Assembly: GCA_039000515.1 (NCBI GenBank)
Contig: JBCFYV010000100.1
Location: 24,005,769-24,069,768 of the forward strand
From: Timema cristinae
Taxonomy: Eukaryota; Arthropoda; Insecta; Phasmatodea; Timematidae
Reading direction: 5' to 3'
DNA length: 64,000 nucleotides
Below, in pieces: positions 59,501 to 64,000 of the stretch. A program made the position numbers and the translations under genes. The notes under the pieces were generated by a model. The model made no database searches and was not told the DNA's origin. It saw only the letters and a list, made by a program, of their open reading frames with translations. The stretch's first letter is position 1, and each line of letters opens with the position of its first letter.

Positions 59501-61986
59501 ATGTGTGATGTTGCCTAGATATCAGAAACAAACAGGGCACTCTCTATTGTTGACCCTTGTTCTCAAACATAATGTGCCAAATTTAAATAAACGCTTTCTA
59601 TGACACTTTAAAAATGGAGCCCTAGATTAATAGAACAAAAGGAAACTTTTTGACTTTTCTAAGACAATTGGATGTTATAAGATATTCGTATCATGACAAC
59701 ACCTCTATTGTGTACCCGTTGTTTTCTAAACATAATGTGCTATGTTGCCTAGATATCAGAACACAGGCCACTCTATTGTTGACCCTTGTTCTCAAACAAT
59801 GTGTGATGTTGCCTAGATATCAGAACGACAGGACACTCTCTATTGTTGACCTTGTTCTAAGACATAATGTGTGATGTGGCCTAGATATCAGAAACCGAAC
59901 AGGACACTCCCTATTGTTGACCCTTGTTCTCAAACATAATGTGTGATGTTGCCTAGATATCAGAAACAAACAGGCACTCCCTATTGTTGACCCTTGTTCT
60001 CAAACATAATGTGCCATGTTGCCTAGATATCAGAAACGACAGGACTCTCCCTATTGTTGACCCTTGTTCTCAAACATAATGTGTGATGTTGCCTAGATAT
60101 CAGAAACAAACAGGACACTCCCTATTGTTGACCCTTGTTCTCAAACATAATGTGCATGTTGCCTAGATATCAGAAACCGACAGGACTCTCCTATTGTTGA
60201 CCCTTGTTCTCAAACATAATGTGTGATGTTGCCTAGATATCAGAAACAGACAGGACACTCCCTATTGTTGACCCTTGTTCTAAACATAATGTGTGATGTA
60301 CCTAGATATCAGAAACAGACAGGACACTCTCTATTGTTGACCTTGTTTTCAAACATAATGTGCCATGTTGCCTAGATATCAAACAAGGGCACTCTATTGT
60401 TGACCTTGTTCTCAAATAAGTATGTGCCTGATTAACACATCCAGGAAAACATCCCCTATTGTTGACCTTGTTCTAAACATAATGTGTGATGTTGCCTAGA
60501 TTCAGAAACCACAGGACACTCCCTATTGTTGACCCTTGTTCTAAACATAATGTGTGATGTTGCCTAGAGAATCCTGCCCCATCAGGACAAATTATCTCGC
60601 GGTCCACAACCTGGTCACACATGCCAACAAGAGGAAACCCAAAGAGTTCTTCCAGCGGACACTCATGGCGGTGTTTCTTTTGAAATGTCTCCAGAAGGCT
60701 GGCTACTTCTCCGCACCATCAATAGATCAAAGTGAGTAGACATCATAATATCAGCAACAACAACAACGCCTTCCATCAGTTGTGACCAAGTGGTCTAAGA
60801 TGACAGACTCGCATTATACTAGGTCAAAATTGATAACGATCTAGTGGCTCGAATTCCATTGTAGTGCACTGGGAGTTGGTTTTTCGTGTGCAATCTTCCA
60901 TGGTATTTATACTCTTCTCTCAAATTAAATAATAGTGCATGGATTCAAATCTATCCATTTTATCCACATTACCCTTGAATTAAATGTTTATAGCCTTGGT
61001 CTTAAGTAGTCGTAAACATATATTTTTAAACATAGACTTAGATTTATTTTTCTTTGGGGTGTGTCTCTATTATTATTATTTTTAATTCAGGTATATCTAA
61101 GTGGATTTCATAAACCTATTAATTCTATCATCACACAGTTTACAAACTAAATCTAGAACAGACATTAAACACTAGTCCCATAACCATCAATCCATCACGG
61201 TGAATGATAAAACTCTAATTTCGAATGTATTTAAAATCTGACCGTATTAATAATTGAGCCCGAGATCATTTGCAAAGCAGAGCATAGCATAGCAAAGCAA
61301 AGCAAAGAAGAGTGAAAAGATCAGAGACCAAAGCACCAACTAAAGGTTACTTAACTAAGGGTACGGCCAGACTGAGCGCGCGAGCGAGCGAGCGAGCGCG
61401 CGAGCGACTAAAATATAAAATAGAACACATTGGTTGTAATGGGGGTGGCCACACTGGAGCGAGCGAGCGAGCGAGCGCGCGAGCGACTGAGCGCGCGCGC
61501 TTGAAAGATAGAACTGGTTCTATTTTTCAAGCGCGCGCGCTCGACCCGGTACAGTCTAGTTTACAGGCGCTAGGCAATATTATTGTATGTTGGTTCATTG
61601 AGTGCTGGGGAAATTTCTCATTTTGACATGATATTTGACTTTTTTCTATCAGTGATAGGTTTAACACACTTTCTATTAATGGCCCGGTGACCTGGCGGTC
61701 TAGGGGTAAGGTGTCAGACTTCTGTGCTGGTGGTCTAAGGGTAAGGTGTCAGACTTCTGTGCTGGAGGTCTGGGGCTCAATCCTCGGTCCCGGCACAGAT
61801 TTATCTGATTACCAAACCCTTCCTTCACCTCTGGCAAGACATCTTGTGAATGTGGGGAAAGCCAGGCCTCCACCGTGGTTCGGATTCCACGTTAAACTGT
61901 AGGTCCTTCATTTCATCTCACAATCACCCTACCATTACACATTAGCGTAAGTGCATATAACCCGAACGGGAAGTAAGATGCGGTGC

Positions 61987-62018
<32 letters not shown>

Positions 62019-63784
62019 GCCTAATTTAATTGGTAAGACCATAAATAATATAATGTATATATGTAAACCCGATATGTTAAAATACTTCAATATTATAATA
62101 AAAGTAGGCCTTGACAAATAAGAATCACCATTAGTTTGGAGAGAGTATGAAAAAACCACTACAATAAATAAGTTTTAAAAATCACCTTCAGTTCACTGAG
62201 CCAAGATTCGAACCTTTGCCTCCTAGTCAAAAGTTATCGAGTGCAACGCACCATTCTGCCACTGGTGCGGCAAATCTGATTTTAAAACACTTCAGTACAG
62301 TACCATACGCATTTCTCAATTTATTAATTGGATGCACTTCTACTTTTTTCTTTTTTATAAATACACAATATTTTCTGTAAGAATTTTCGAGGATCAGAGA
62401 TGTACTAAGTGTGTTTGACAGAGACATCTTCTCTAACTAGGGGGGAGGGGGGGGGGCGGTGACCTAGTGGTCTAGGGGTAAGGTGTCAGACTTCTGTGCT
62501 GGCAGCCGGGGTTCAATCCTCGGTCCCGGCACAGATTTATCTTATTTCCAAACCCTTCCTTCACCTCTGACAAGACATCTTGTGAATGTAGGGAATGCCA
62601 GGCCACCACCGTGGTTCGGATTCCACGTTAAACTGTAGGTCCTTCATTTCATCTCACAATAACCCTACCATTACACATTAGCGTAAGTGCGTATAACCCG
62701 AACGGGTAGTAAGACGCGGTGCTAATAATAATCTAACTAGGGTCCGCTAATTACGCGCTCGCTCGCTCGCTCGCGCGCTCGCCAGTTTGGCCACCCAGTC
62801 GCTTGCGCGCTCGCTCGCACGCTTGGCAGTCTGGCCGAACCCTAACCCGAACGGGTAGTAAGACGCGGTGCTAATAATAATCTAACTAGGGTCCGCTAAT
62901 TACGCGCTCGCTCGCTCGCGCGCTCGCGCGCTCGCCAGTTTGGCCACCCAGTCGCTTGCGCGCTCGCTCGCTCGCTCGCGCGCTTGGCAGTCTGGCCGAA
63001 CCCTAAGGTGTCAAGCTGAGTAGTTAGAAAATTCATAATTGATAAACTGGCTTTGCCCCATTTAACTAAAGGGTCTTGTGTTAATTTAAAAACTAGACAA
63101 TGATCTGCTGCTAAAGTTTAAAGGCATTAAATGCATTACTAATAATAAAAGATTACTTTTACTTAGCACCTCGCCTTACTACCCATTCGGGTTATACACT
63201 TAAGTACTGGCTACACTAATAGGTTAGGAATTGGGTTGAAAAATTATATCTGGACACGTGAATTGAACCCAGGACCCAACGTAGTTAAACTATACCTTTT
63301 AATAGGTATATATAATGTTAAAAATATCTTAAATAGTTAATAGTTCTCATATCAGGAGATGTTCAGGGAATGGCAATTAAGTTTGATAACCATATAGTGT
63401 ACCTGAGTTCAATCTTTAGCGTTATTGATCTTAACTGTCTGTATAGGGAGATAAATTATATAGTCTTTTCAGACGAATGCTGGCGAGTTCCTATAAATTA
63501 TACTATTCTTGCTCTATTCATCCTTCTTGTCCTGTTCTCTAAGTTTAAAGTGTCTGTTGCTAGTCATGTCATGTTTTACCAGCATGTCTGAGTGAGGAAG
63601 AGCTCCTGATTGGCTCTCTGCTGCTGCGACATCTCCAGCTGTTGCAGTTCAACGCCCACGAAGTGTACGAGACTAGAATAGAGGCTCCTCGTCAATTACG
63701 CACCTCTAAGACAGAGTACATTGGTGTCGCCATCTACCCAACTGTGGCCCTGTTCAACCACGACTGTTACCCAGCTGTTACCAG
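47204..63784 (+). CDS. SMYD4: SMYD4-like SET and MYND domain protein, whole gene (8 exons seen, 3' end outside)
   Basis: Coding exons 47204-47401, 50713-50884, 52365-52509, 54119-54342, 56907-57120, 58105-58331, 60570-60731 and 63583-63784 join in phase (0, 1, 2, 1, 2, 1, 1, 2) to about 514 codons. Order: an N-terminal region, TPR-like helices (about 90-205), the S-sequence start of SET with G-R-Y-V-V-A at 278-283, a full MYND finger (312-351), a helical insert with N-L-V-T-H and the A-V-F-L-L-K-C-L-Q motif, and SET with F-N-H-D-C-Y-P at 505-511. SMYD proteins are lysine methyltransferases using S-adenosylmethionine; SMYD4 members carry TPRs before the split SET. The catalytic G-E-E-I/Y-x-Y part and post-SET cysteines lie beyond the edge. 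No frame breaks were seen in any exon. Introns are large and repeat-filled. Confidence 0.93.
47468..48050 (-). mobile_element. SINE family B (minus) split by a later SINE insertion
   Basis: Its tail complement (47468-47527, CCGCCTCTTACTACCCC) and its body plus head complement (about 47858-48050, from AAGGTTGAATTTAGATAAC to ATGCAATCACCGAAGCGGG) are separated by a plus-strand SINE at 47528-47857. The older element lies in the first SMYD4 intron. Confidence 0.8.
47528..47857 (+). mobile_element. SINE family B, nested insertion with duplicated tail
   Basis: The head CCTCGGTGGCGTAGTTGGC, the B-box AGGTTAGAATCTCGG and a full body agree closely with 9118-9377. The tail (ATTAGTACTTAAAGCGTATA, then the ACCCGAACGGG block) occurs twice in a row, followed by TAATAATAAAAAAA. 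It lies inside an older SINE. Confidence 0.85.
48340..48475 (+). repeat. Dispersed repeat, also found inverted at 56755-56890
   Basis: Shared blocks in order are GTGGGCTCACACGC, a GAGCAGAGCAGA segment, CACAAGATTT and TCCGCTCGG..GCG. The partner copy is inverted and lies at the end of SMYD4 intron 4. The class is unknown. The flanks (48060-48340 and 48475-49100) show no gene; a tRNA-like B-box complement (GGGAATCAAACCTGG) is at about 48628. Confidence 0.5.
49365..49437 (-). repeat. tRNA-like unit
   Basis: The minus strand has GGTTCCCGGGTTTGATTTATG (T-arm-like) and an A-box-like TTGTGTAGTGGTCATCACACC. It is probably a SINE head without a tail. Confidence 0.45.
49440..49690 (+). mobile_element. 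MITE family A, internal fragment
   Basis: It contains TTCACAAGGTTACCTCAAC, AATTTAATGACAACTTTTTA and TTGATATCACCCTTAAAAAA in family order. Both termini are missing. Confidence 0.65.
49970..50130 (+). mobile_element. SINE family B fragment
   Basis: It has TTTGGTTTGCTGTCGACGG, CTTTCCATCCACGCAAATA and TTAGTGCAATTAAATGTGG, aligning with the body of other copies. The tail is decayed. The region 50130-50712 is AT-rich intron. Confidence 0.5.
50713..50884 (+). CDS. SMYD4: SMYD4 exon 2 (start of TPR region)
   Basis: Acceptor TTGCTGACCCAG and donor GGTACAG|GTGAGT bound 172 bases (phase 0 in, 1 out). It encodes [10 protein letters not shown] at the start, Y-R-R-K-S-A, then [12 protein letters not shown] and [13 protein letters not shown], the first TPR-like helix pair (A-D-x-A-L, then K-A-L-x-L-Y-S). 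The last 30 or so exon bases, with the donor, are the seed of the 68-bp array that fills the next intron. Confidence 0.9.
50857..52170 (+). repeat. 68-bp minisatellite made of a 5' splice junction (about 18 copies)
   Basis: The unit holds TTGTCCTCCAACAATC, CTCCTGGTACAG|GTGAGTCTGG and CAACACTTCCAAGATCTG. TTGTCCTCCAATAACCCTC and GAGCTCCTGGTACAG|GTGAGT are parts of exon 2, so each unit is a shortened exon end plus the first intron bases. Most units keep an exact CAG|GTGAGT donor. A few read CAGGGGAGT or AAAGGTGAGT. The genuine donor is the first one (50885). The array ends at about 52170 in unique intron sequence. Confidence 0.95.
52365..52509 (+). CDS. SMYD4: SMYD4 exon 3 (TPR region)
   Basis: Acceptor TTTATGCGCAG and donor CATCTCAG|GTATAA bound 145 bases (phase 1 in, 2 out). 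It encodes [15 protein letters not shown], then [14 protein letters not shown] and K-E-G-F-P-Q-H-L-R. The S-L-A-x-A..R-S-x-A-L..D and F-P-x-H-L-R motifs are hallmarks of the SMYD4 TPR block. A short copy of the exon end (TCACTCAACATCTCAGGT) recurs about 40 bases into the intron, an early-looking junction duplication. Confidence 0.92.
52510..52566 (+). repeat. Two-copy duplication of the exon 3 donor junction
   Basis: CTCAACATCTCAG|GTATAACC at the true donor is echoed at 52545-52563 as CTCAACATCTCAGGTGCAAA, with AAGGAGGGC/AAGGAGTGC just before. It looks like a single junction-spanning tandem duplication, the smallest example of the pattern seen in the large arrays. Confidence 0.7.
52687..54140 (+). 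repeat. 50-bp minisatellite made of a 3' splice junction (about 29 copies)
   Basis: The unit is exactly 50 bp: GATGAAACTATGATTCATTG, then ACCTTGCAG|GTATCAGC and TCTACTGGCGCAT. The last copy is the real acceptor of exon 4, which continues into unique coding sequence after CGCATG. Each unit thus carries a possible branch region, the acceptor and the first 22 coding bases. Copies are almost identical (single changes such as CACATG, GATACATT, TTGATCTTG). Use of any earlier acceptor would meet an in-frame TGA after 11 codons. Confidence 0.97.
54119..54342 (+). CDS. SMYD4: SMYD4 exon 4 (TPR region)
   Basis: Acceptor CATTGACCTTGCAG and donor CAGCCAG|GTTTGG bound 224 bases (phase 2 in, 1 out). It encodes [11 protein letters not shown], then [13 protein letters not shown], followed by a long charged helix ([15 protein letters not shown]). 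The Y-x-L-Y-x-R-x-G-R-C motif ends the SMYD4 TPR block. The first 22 coding bases are the sequence multiplied in the array upstream. Confidence 0.92.
54880..55035 (+). mobile_element. SINE-like fragment
   Basis: It has TTTCTCACTCTCATTCCATG, AAATTCTACCTTTCTC and CCCTTAGTGTAATTAAATA in the order of family B bodies, and a residual tail (GGATTGTAAGACGCTAG). Confidence 0.5.
55125..55378 (-). mobile_element. SINE family B copy
   Basis: The tail complement TAGCAACGCATCTTACTACC is at the left. The body has GAGAGTGGAAAACCATTTAG. The head complement, with TTCGAACCTCTATCTTATC and GAGCACCGGTGCGGG, is at the right. It lies in SMYD4 intron 4. Confidence 0.8.
56042..56410 (+). mobile_element. MITE family A copy
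   Basis: It starts AAGGTGGGATATAGAGGACG and ends near TTCTTGCGTTCACTACACTC, with TATTGACATGGTGTTATC and CACCATGTGAAGAAAATTAC facing each other. The TTAA flanks are decayed (CTAA at the left). Confidence 0.7.
56440..56597 (+). mobile_element. SINE tail with (TAA)n
   Basis: A body fragment with CCCACCTTCCATCCATTTAA and the tail AGCCCGGGCGGGTGGTAAGAC, then about ten TAA repeats. Confidence 0.6.
56755..56890 (-). repeat. Dispersed repeat ending at SMYD4 intron 4 acceptor
   Basis: It is inverted relative to 48340-48475 (complement of GTTCACACGC, GAGCAGATCAGAG and CACAAGATTTCTTTCAG). Its right end lies about 17 bases before the exon 5 acceptor, so the intron end and perhaps the branch site derive from a repeat. 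Confidence 0.5.
56907..57120 (+). CDS. SMYD4: SMYD4 exon 5 (SET start and first MYND cysteines)
   Basis: Acceptor GTGTAATACCCACAG and donor TTCGCCAG|GTAGCT bound 214 bases (phase 1 in, 2 out). It encodes D-E-T-P-L-P-P, then [18 protein letters not shown] and H-C-H-H-C-F. G-R-Y-V-V-A followed by G-D-x-L-V-x-E-x-P/A is the S-sequence that opens the split SET domain and contacts S-adenosylmethionine in SMYD proteins. C312 and C315 are the first zinc ligands of MYND. The acceptor has a poor pyrimidine tract. It was chosen because its phase fits and a TGA closes the frame at 56876. Confidence 0.88.
57105..57640 (+). repeat. 67-bp minisatellite made of a 5' splice junction (6 good plus 1-2 decayed copies)
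   Basis: The unit contains CCACTGCTTCGCCAG|GTAGC (exon 5 end and donor), TTACCCTCTACATTTACAAT and AGCAAGCTAGGTTCATATTA. The true donor is in the first copy at 57120/57121. Copies next to the exon are nearly identical, while those beyond about 57505 are strongly diverged, so recent growth was at the exon side. Confidence 0.95.
57768..58055 (+). mobile_element. SINE family A copy
   Basis: The head GGTGACCTGGTGGTCTAGG, B-box GGCTCAATCCTCGG, body and tail (TAACCTGAACGGGTAGTAAG) are intact. A short extra segment (GTATTAATCAC) interrupts the body. It ends about 50 bases before exon 6. Confidence 0.88.
58105..58331 (+). CDS. SMYD4: SMYD4 exon 6 (MYND zinc finger)
   Basis: Acceptor CCCCCCTCGTGTCCAG and donor GCAAAG|GTGAGG bound 227 bases (phase 2 in, 1 out). 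It encodes [11 protein letters not shown], then [12 protein letters not shown] and S-Y-H-R-Y-E-C. With exon 5 the ligands are C312, C315, C325, C328, C334, C338, H347 and C351, a complete C6HC MYND pattern. After it come H-V-A-L-R-M-V and other helices of the SET insert. Confidence 0.95.
58430..58890 (+). mobile_element. Repeat family C
   Basis: It is collinear with 13960-14520 (AAACACTTCTAATAATA, TTGTGGCAGCAAGAGATAT, GCACCAAAATAAATAAACG, AACTTAGAGAAAGACC). The end of the element, around 58885-58915, passes directly into the 71-bp array. A piece of it (58741-58880) reappears inside that array at 59578-59705. Confidence 0.65.
58905..60569 (+). repeat. 71-bp minisatellite ending at a 3' splice site (about 22 copies)
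   Basis: The unit contains CTATTGTTGACCCTTGTTC, CAAACATAATGTGTGATGT and TGCCTAGATATCAGAAAC. The last unit reads TGTGATGTTGCCTAGAG and passes into exon 7, so each unit holds an acceptor-like TGCCTAG. Many copies have one-base losses. At 59578-59705 the array is interrupted by a second copy of the family C flank. Confidence 0.93.
60570..60731 (+). CDS. SMYD4: SMYD4 exon 7
   Basis: Acceptor TGTTGCCTAGAG and donor GATCAAA|GTGAGT bound 162 bases (phase 1 in, 1 out). It encodes [10 protein letters not shown], then [15 protein letters not shown] and Q-K-A-G-Y-F. N-L-V-T-H and A-V-F-L-L-x-C-L match the SET-insert helices of SMYD4 proteins. The choice of AG at 60568-60569 rather than 60566-60567 follows from the phase. 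Confidence 0.9.
61340..61600. mobile_element. GCGA-rich element with 24-bp hairpin
   Basis: It begins near AAGGGTACGGCCAGACTG, followed by (GCGA)n/(GCGC)n, then GGCCACACTGGAGCG with another GCGA run. At its right end two 24-bp arms (AGCGCGCGCGCTTGAAAGAT and its complement side) are separated by only 2 bases with one mismatch. The GGCCAGACTG motif and GCGA runs recur inverted at 62750-63005. It is probably a non-autonomous DNA element of unknown class. Confidence 0.65.
61685..62013 (+). mobile_element. SINE family A with duplicated head, 8-bp target duplication
   Basis: The tRNA-like head segment GGTAAGGTGTCAGACTTCTG occurs twice in tandem, before a single B-box (GGGCTCAATCCTCGG), body and tail. 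The direct repeat TAATGGCC lies at 61677-61684 and 62014-62021. It lies in SMYD4 intron 7. Confidence 0.9.
62140..62275 (-). mobile_element. SINE family B fragment
   Basis: The minus strand has a head ending GCCGCACCAGTGGCAGAATG and an AGGTTCGAATCTTGGC B-box, with a partial body. Confidence 0.6.
62443..62456. repeat. G-rich run before SINE
   Basis: A run of G with single A and C interruptions (GGGGAGGGGGGGGGGCGG) lies between the left target repeat and the SINE head. Confidence 0.8.
62457..62731 (+). mobile_element. SINE family A with 11-bp target duplication
   Basis: It is a full-length copy (GGTGACCTAGTGGTCTAGG head, GGGGTTCAATCCTCGG B-box, ACCCGAACGGGTAGTAAGACG tail). The direct repeat TCTAACTAGGG lies at 62432-62442 and 62732-62742. 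Confidence 0.9.
62695..63005. repeat. 149-bp tandem duplication of SINE tail plus GCGA-rich element
   Basis: The segment from AACCCGAACGGGTAGTAAG through TCTAACTAGGGTCCGC, a (CGCT)n run, CAGTTTGGCCACCCAGTCGC, a second (CGCT)n run and GGCAGTCTGGCCGAACCCTA occurs twice with an offset of 149 bases. The GCGA-rich part is inverted relative to 61340-61600. Confidence 0.9.
63165..63245 (-). mobile_element. SINE tail fragment
   Basis: The tail complement CGCCTTACTACCCATTCGGG is followed by ACTAATAGGTTAGGAATTGG. It is truncated and passes into a tRNA-like segment (GTGAATTGAACCCAGGACCC). Confidence 0.65.
63583..63784 (+). CDS. SMYD4: SMYD4 exon 8 (SET core)
   Basis: Acceptor GTCATGTTTTACCAG bounds the left. 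The right edge is GTTACCAG|GCAAGG, a GC donor, giving 202 bases (phase 1 in, 2 out). It encodes T-C-L-S-E-E-E-L-L, then [14 protein letters not shown] and [13 protein letters not shown], followed by [11 protein letters not shown]-x-C-x-P is the SET motif binding S-adenosylmethionine and lying near the pseudoknot. The L-Q-x-N-A-H/Q motif is typical of SMYD4. The remaining SET and post-SET exons are outside the window. Confidence 0.93.
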
Positions 63785-64000
63785 GCAAGGACTACAGAGA
63801 AAAGCTATGTAATAGTTTCTGCAGCCTAGGTATAAACTAATATTTTTTTAGAATAATTACTAATTTATTTTATACTTTTTATTATTTAATTGATGGGTGA
63901 AAATAAGGATTAACTTCTTAGAAAGAGTTATTAAAATATCACTAGTTGGTGCAGTGTTAGATTAAACTGTCGACAAATCACTGATGGTGTAATGAATATA
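63785..64000 (+). other. SMYD4: Start of SMYD4 intron 8, to window end
   Basis: The bases after the GC donor (GCAAGG) run in frame for only 9 codons or so before TAA, are AT-rich and show no coding feature, so they are read as intron. Confidence 0.6.

Noticed and set aside
60566..60568. Acceptor TGCCTAG|A for SMYD4 exon 7
   Set aside because: It would put the exon out of phase with exon 6. The AG two bases later keeps the frame.

Overview
The window is nuclear DNA of an arthropod, most likely an insect. It is AT-rich, its genes are split by canonical GT-AG introns, and it is crowded with tRNA-headed SINEs, short inverted-repeat DNA transposons and minisatellites. A hemipteran source is my guess from the overall look and is not shown by the sequence. 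There is no bacterial-style operon, rRNA, intact tRNA or CRISPR array.

Two genes can be supported, both on the + strand. The first (exons at 15384-15443, 22665-22825 and about 24625-24959) is the 3' end of an unrecognised gene, probably a single-pass membrane protein: a hydrophobic stretch, then a Cys/Lys/Arg-rich juxtamembrane segment and a proline-rich tail with a Y-A-Y-D-N-P-A-L motif. As printed it has an in-frame TGA and a one-base frame break; nearby single-base length differences suggest sequencing errors. The second (47204 to beyond the right edge) is a clear SMYD4-type SET/MYND/TPR gene. Eight consecutive exons can be placed with matching phases (about 514 codons), covering the TPR region, a complete C6HC MYND zinc finger and the SET domain as far as the NHxCxP motif. 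The last exons lie outside the window.

Layout: 1-15 kb is transposon and SINE debris. 15-25 kb is the 3' part of the membrane-protein gene, with a 3.2-kb hAT element (8-bp target duplication) in one intron. 25-44 kb is AT-rich intergenic DNA with several MITEs, a 49-bp minisatellite and a 2.4-kb satellite that shifts from 32-bp monomers to a 64-bp dimer. 47-64 kb is SMYD4, its introns filled with SINEs, TTAA-flanked MITEs and large minisatellites.

The most interesting pattern is that at least five minisatellites in the two genes begin or end exactly on an exon-intron border, and their repeat units are copies of that splice junction. The 37-bp array (23.6-24.6 kb), 68-bp array (50.9-52.2 kb), 50-bp array (52.7-54.1 kb) and 67-bp array (57.1-57.6 kb) each carry a CAG|GT junction in almost every unit. 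The 71-bp array (58.9-60.6 kb) carries the acceptor. A sixth array (19.0-19.4 plus 22.6 kb) runs up to an acceptor without including exon bases. One SMYD4 intron therefore holds about 18 copies of its own donor, the next about 28 copies of its own acceptor, and so on. This suggests either growth of introns by tandem duplication across AG|GT sites or arrays of recursive (ratchet) splice sites. The sequence facts are direct; the mechanism is inference.
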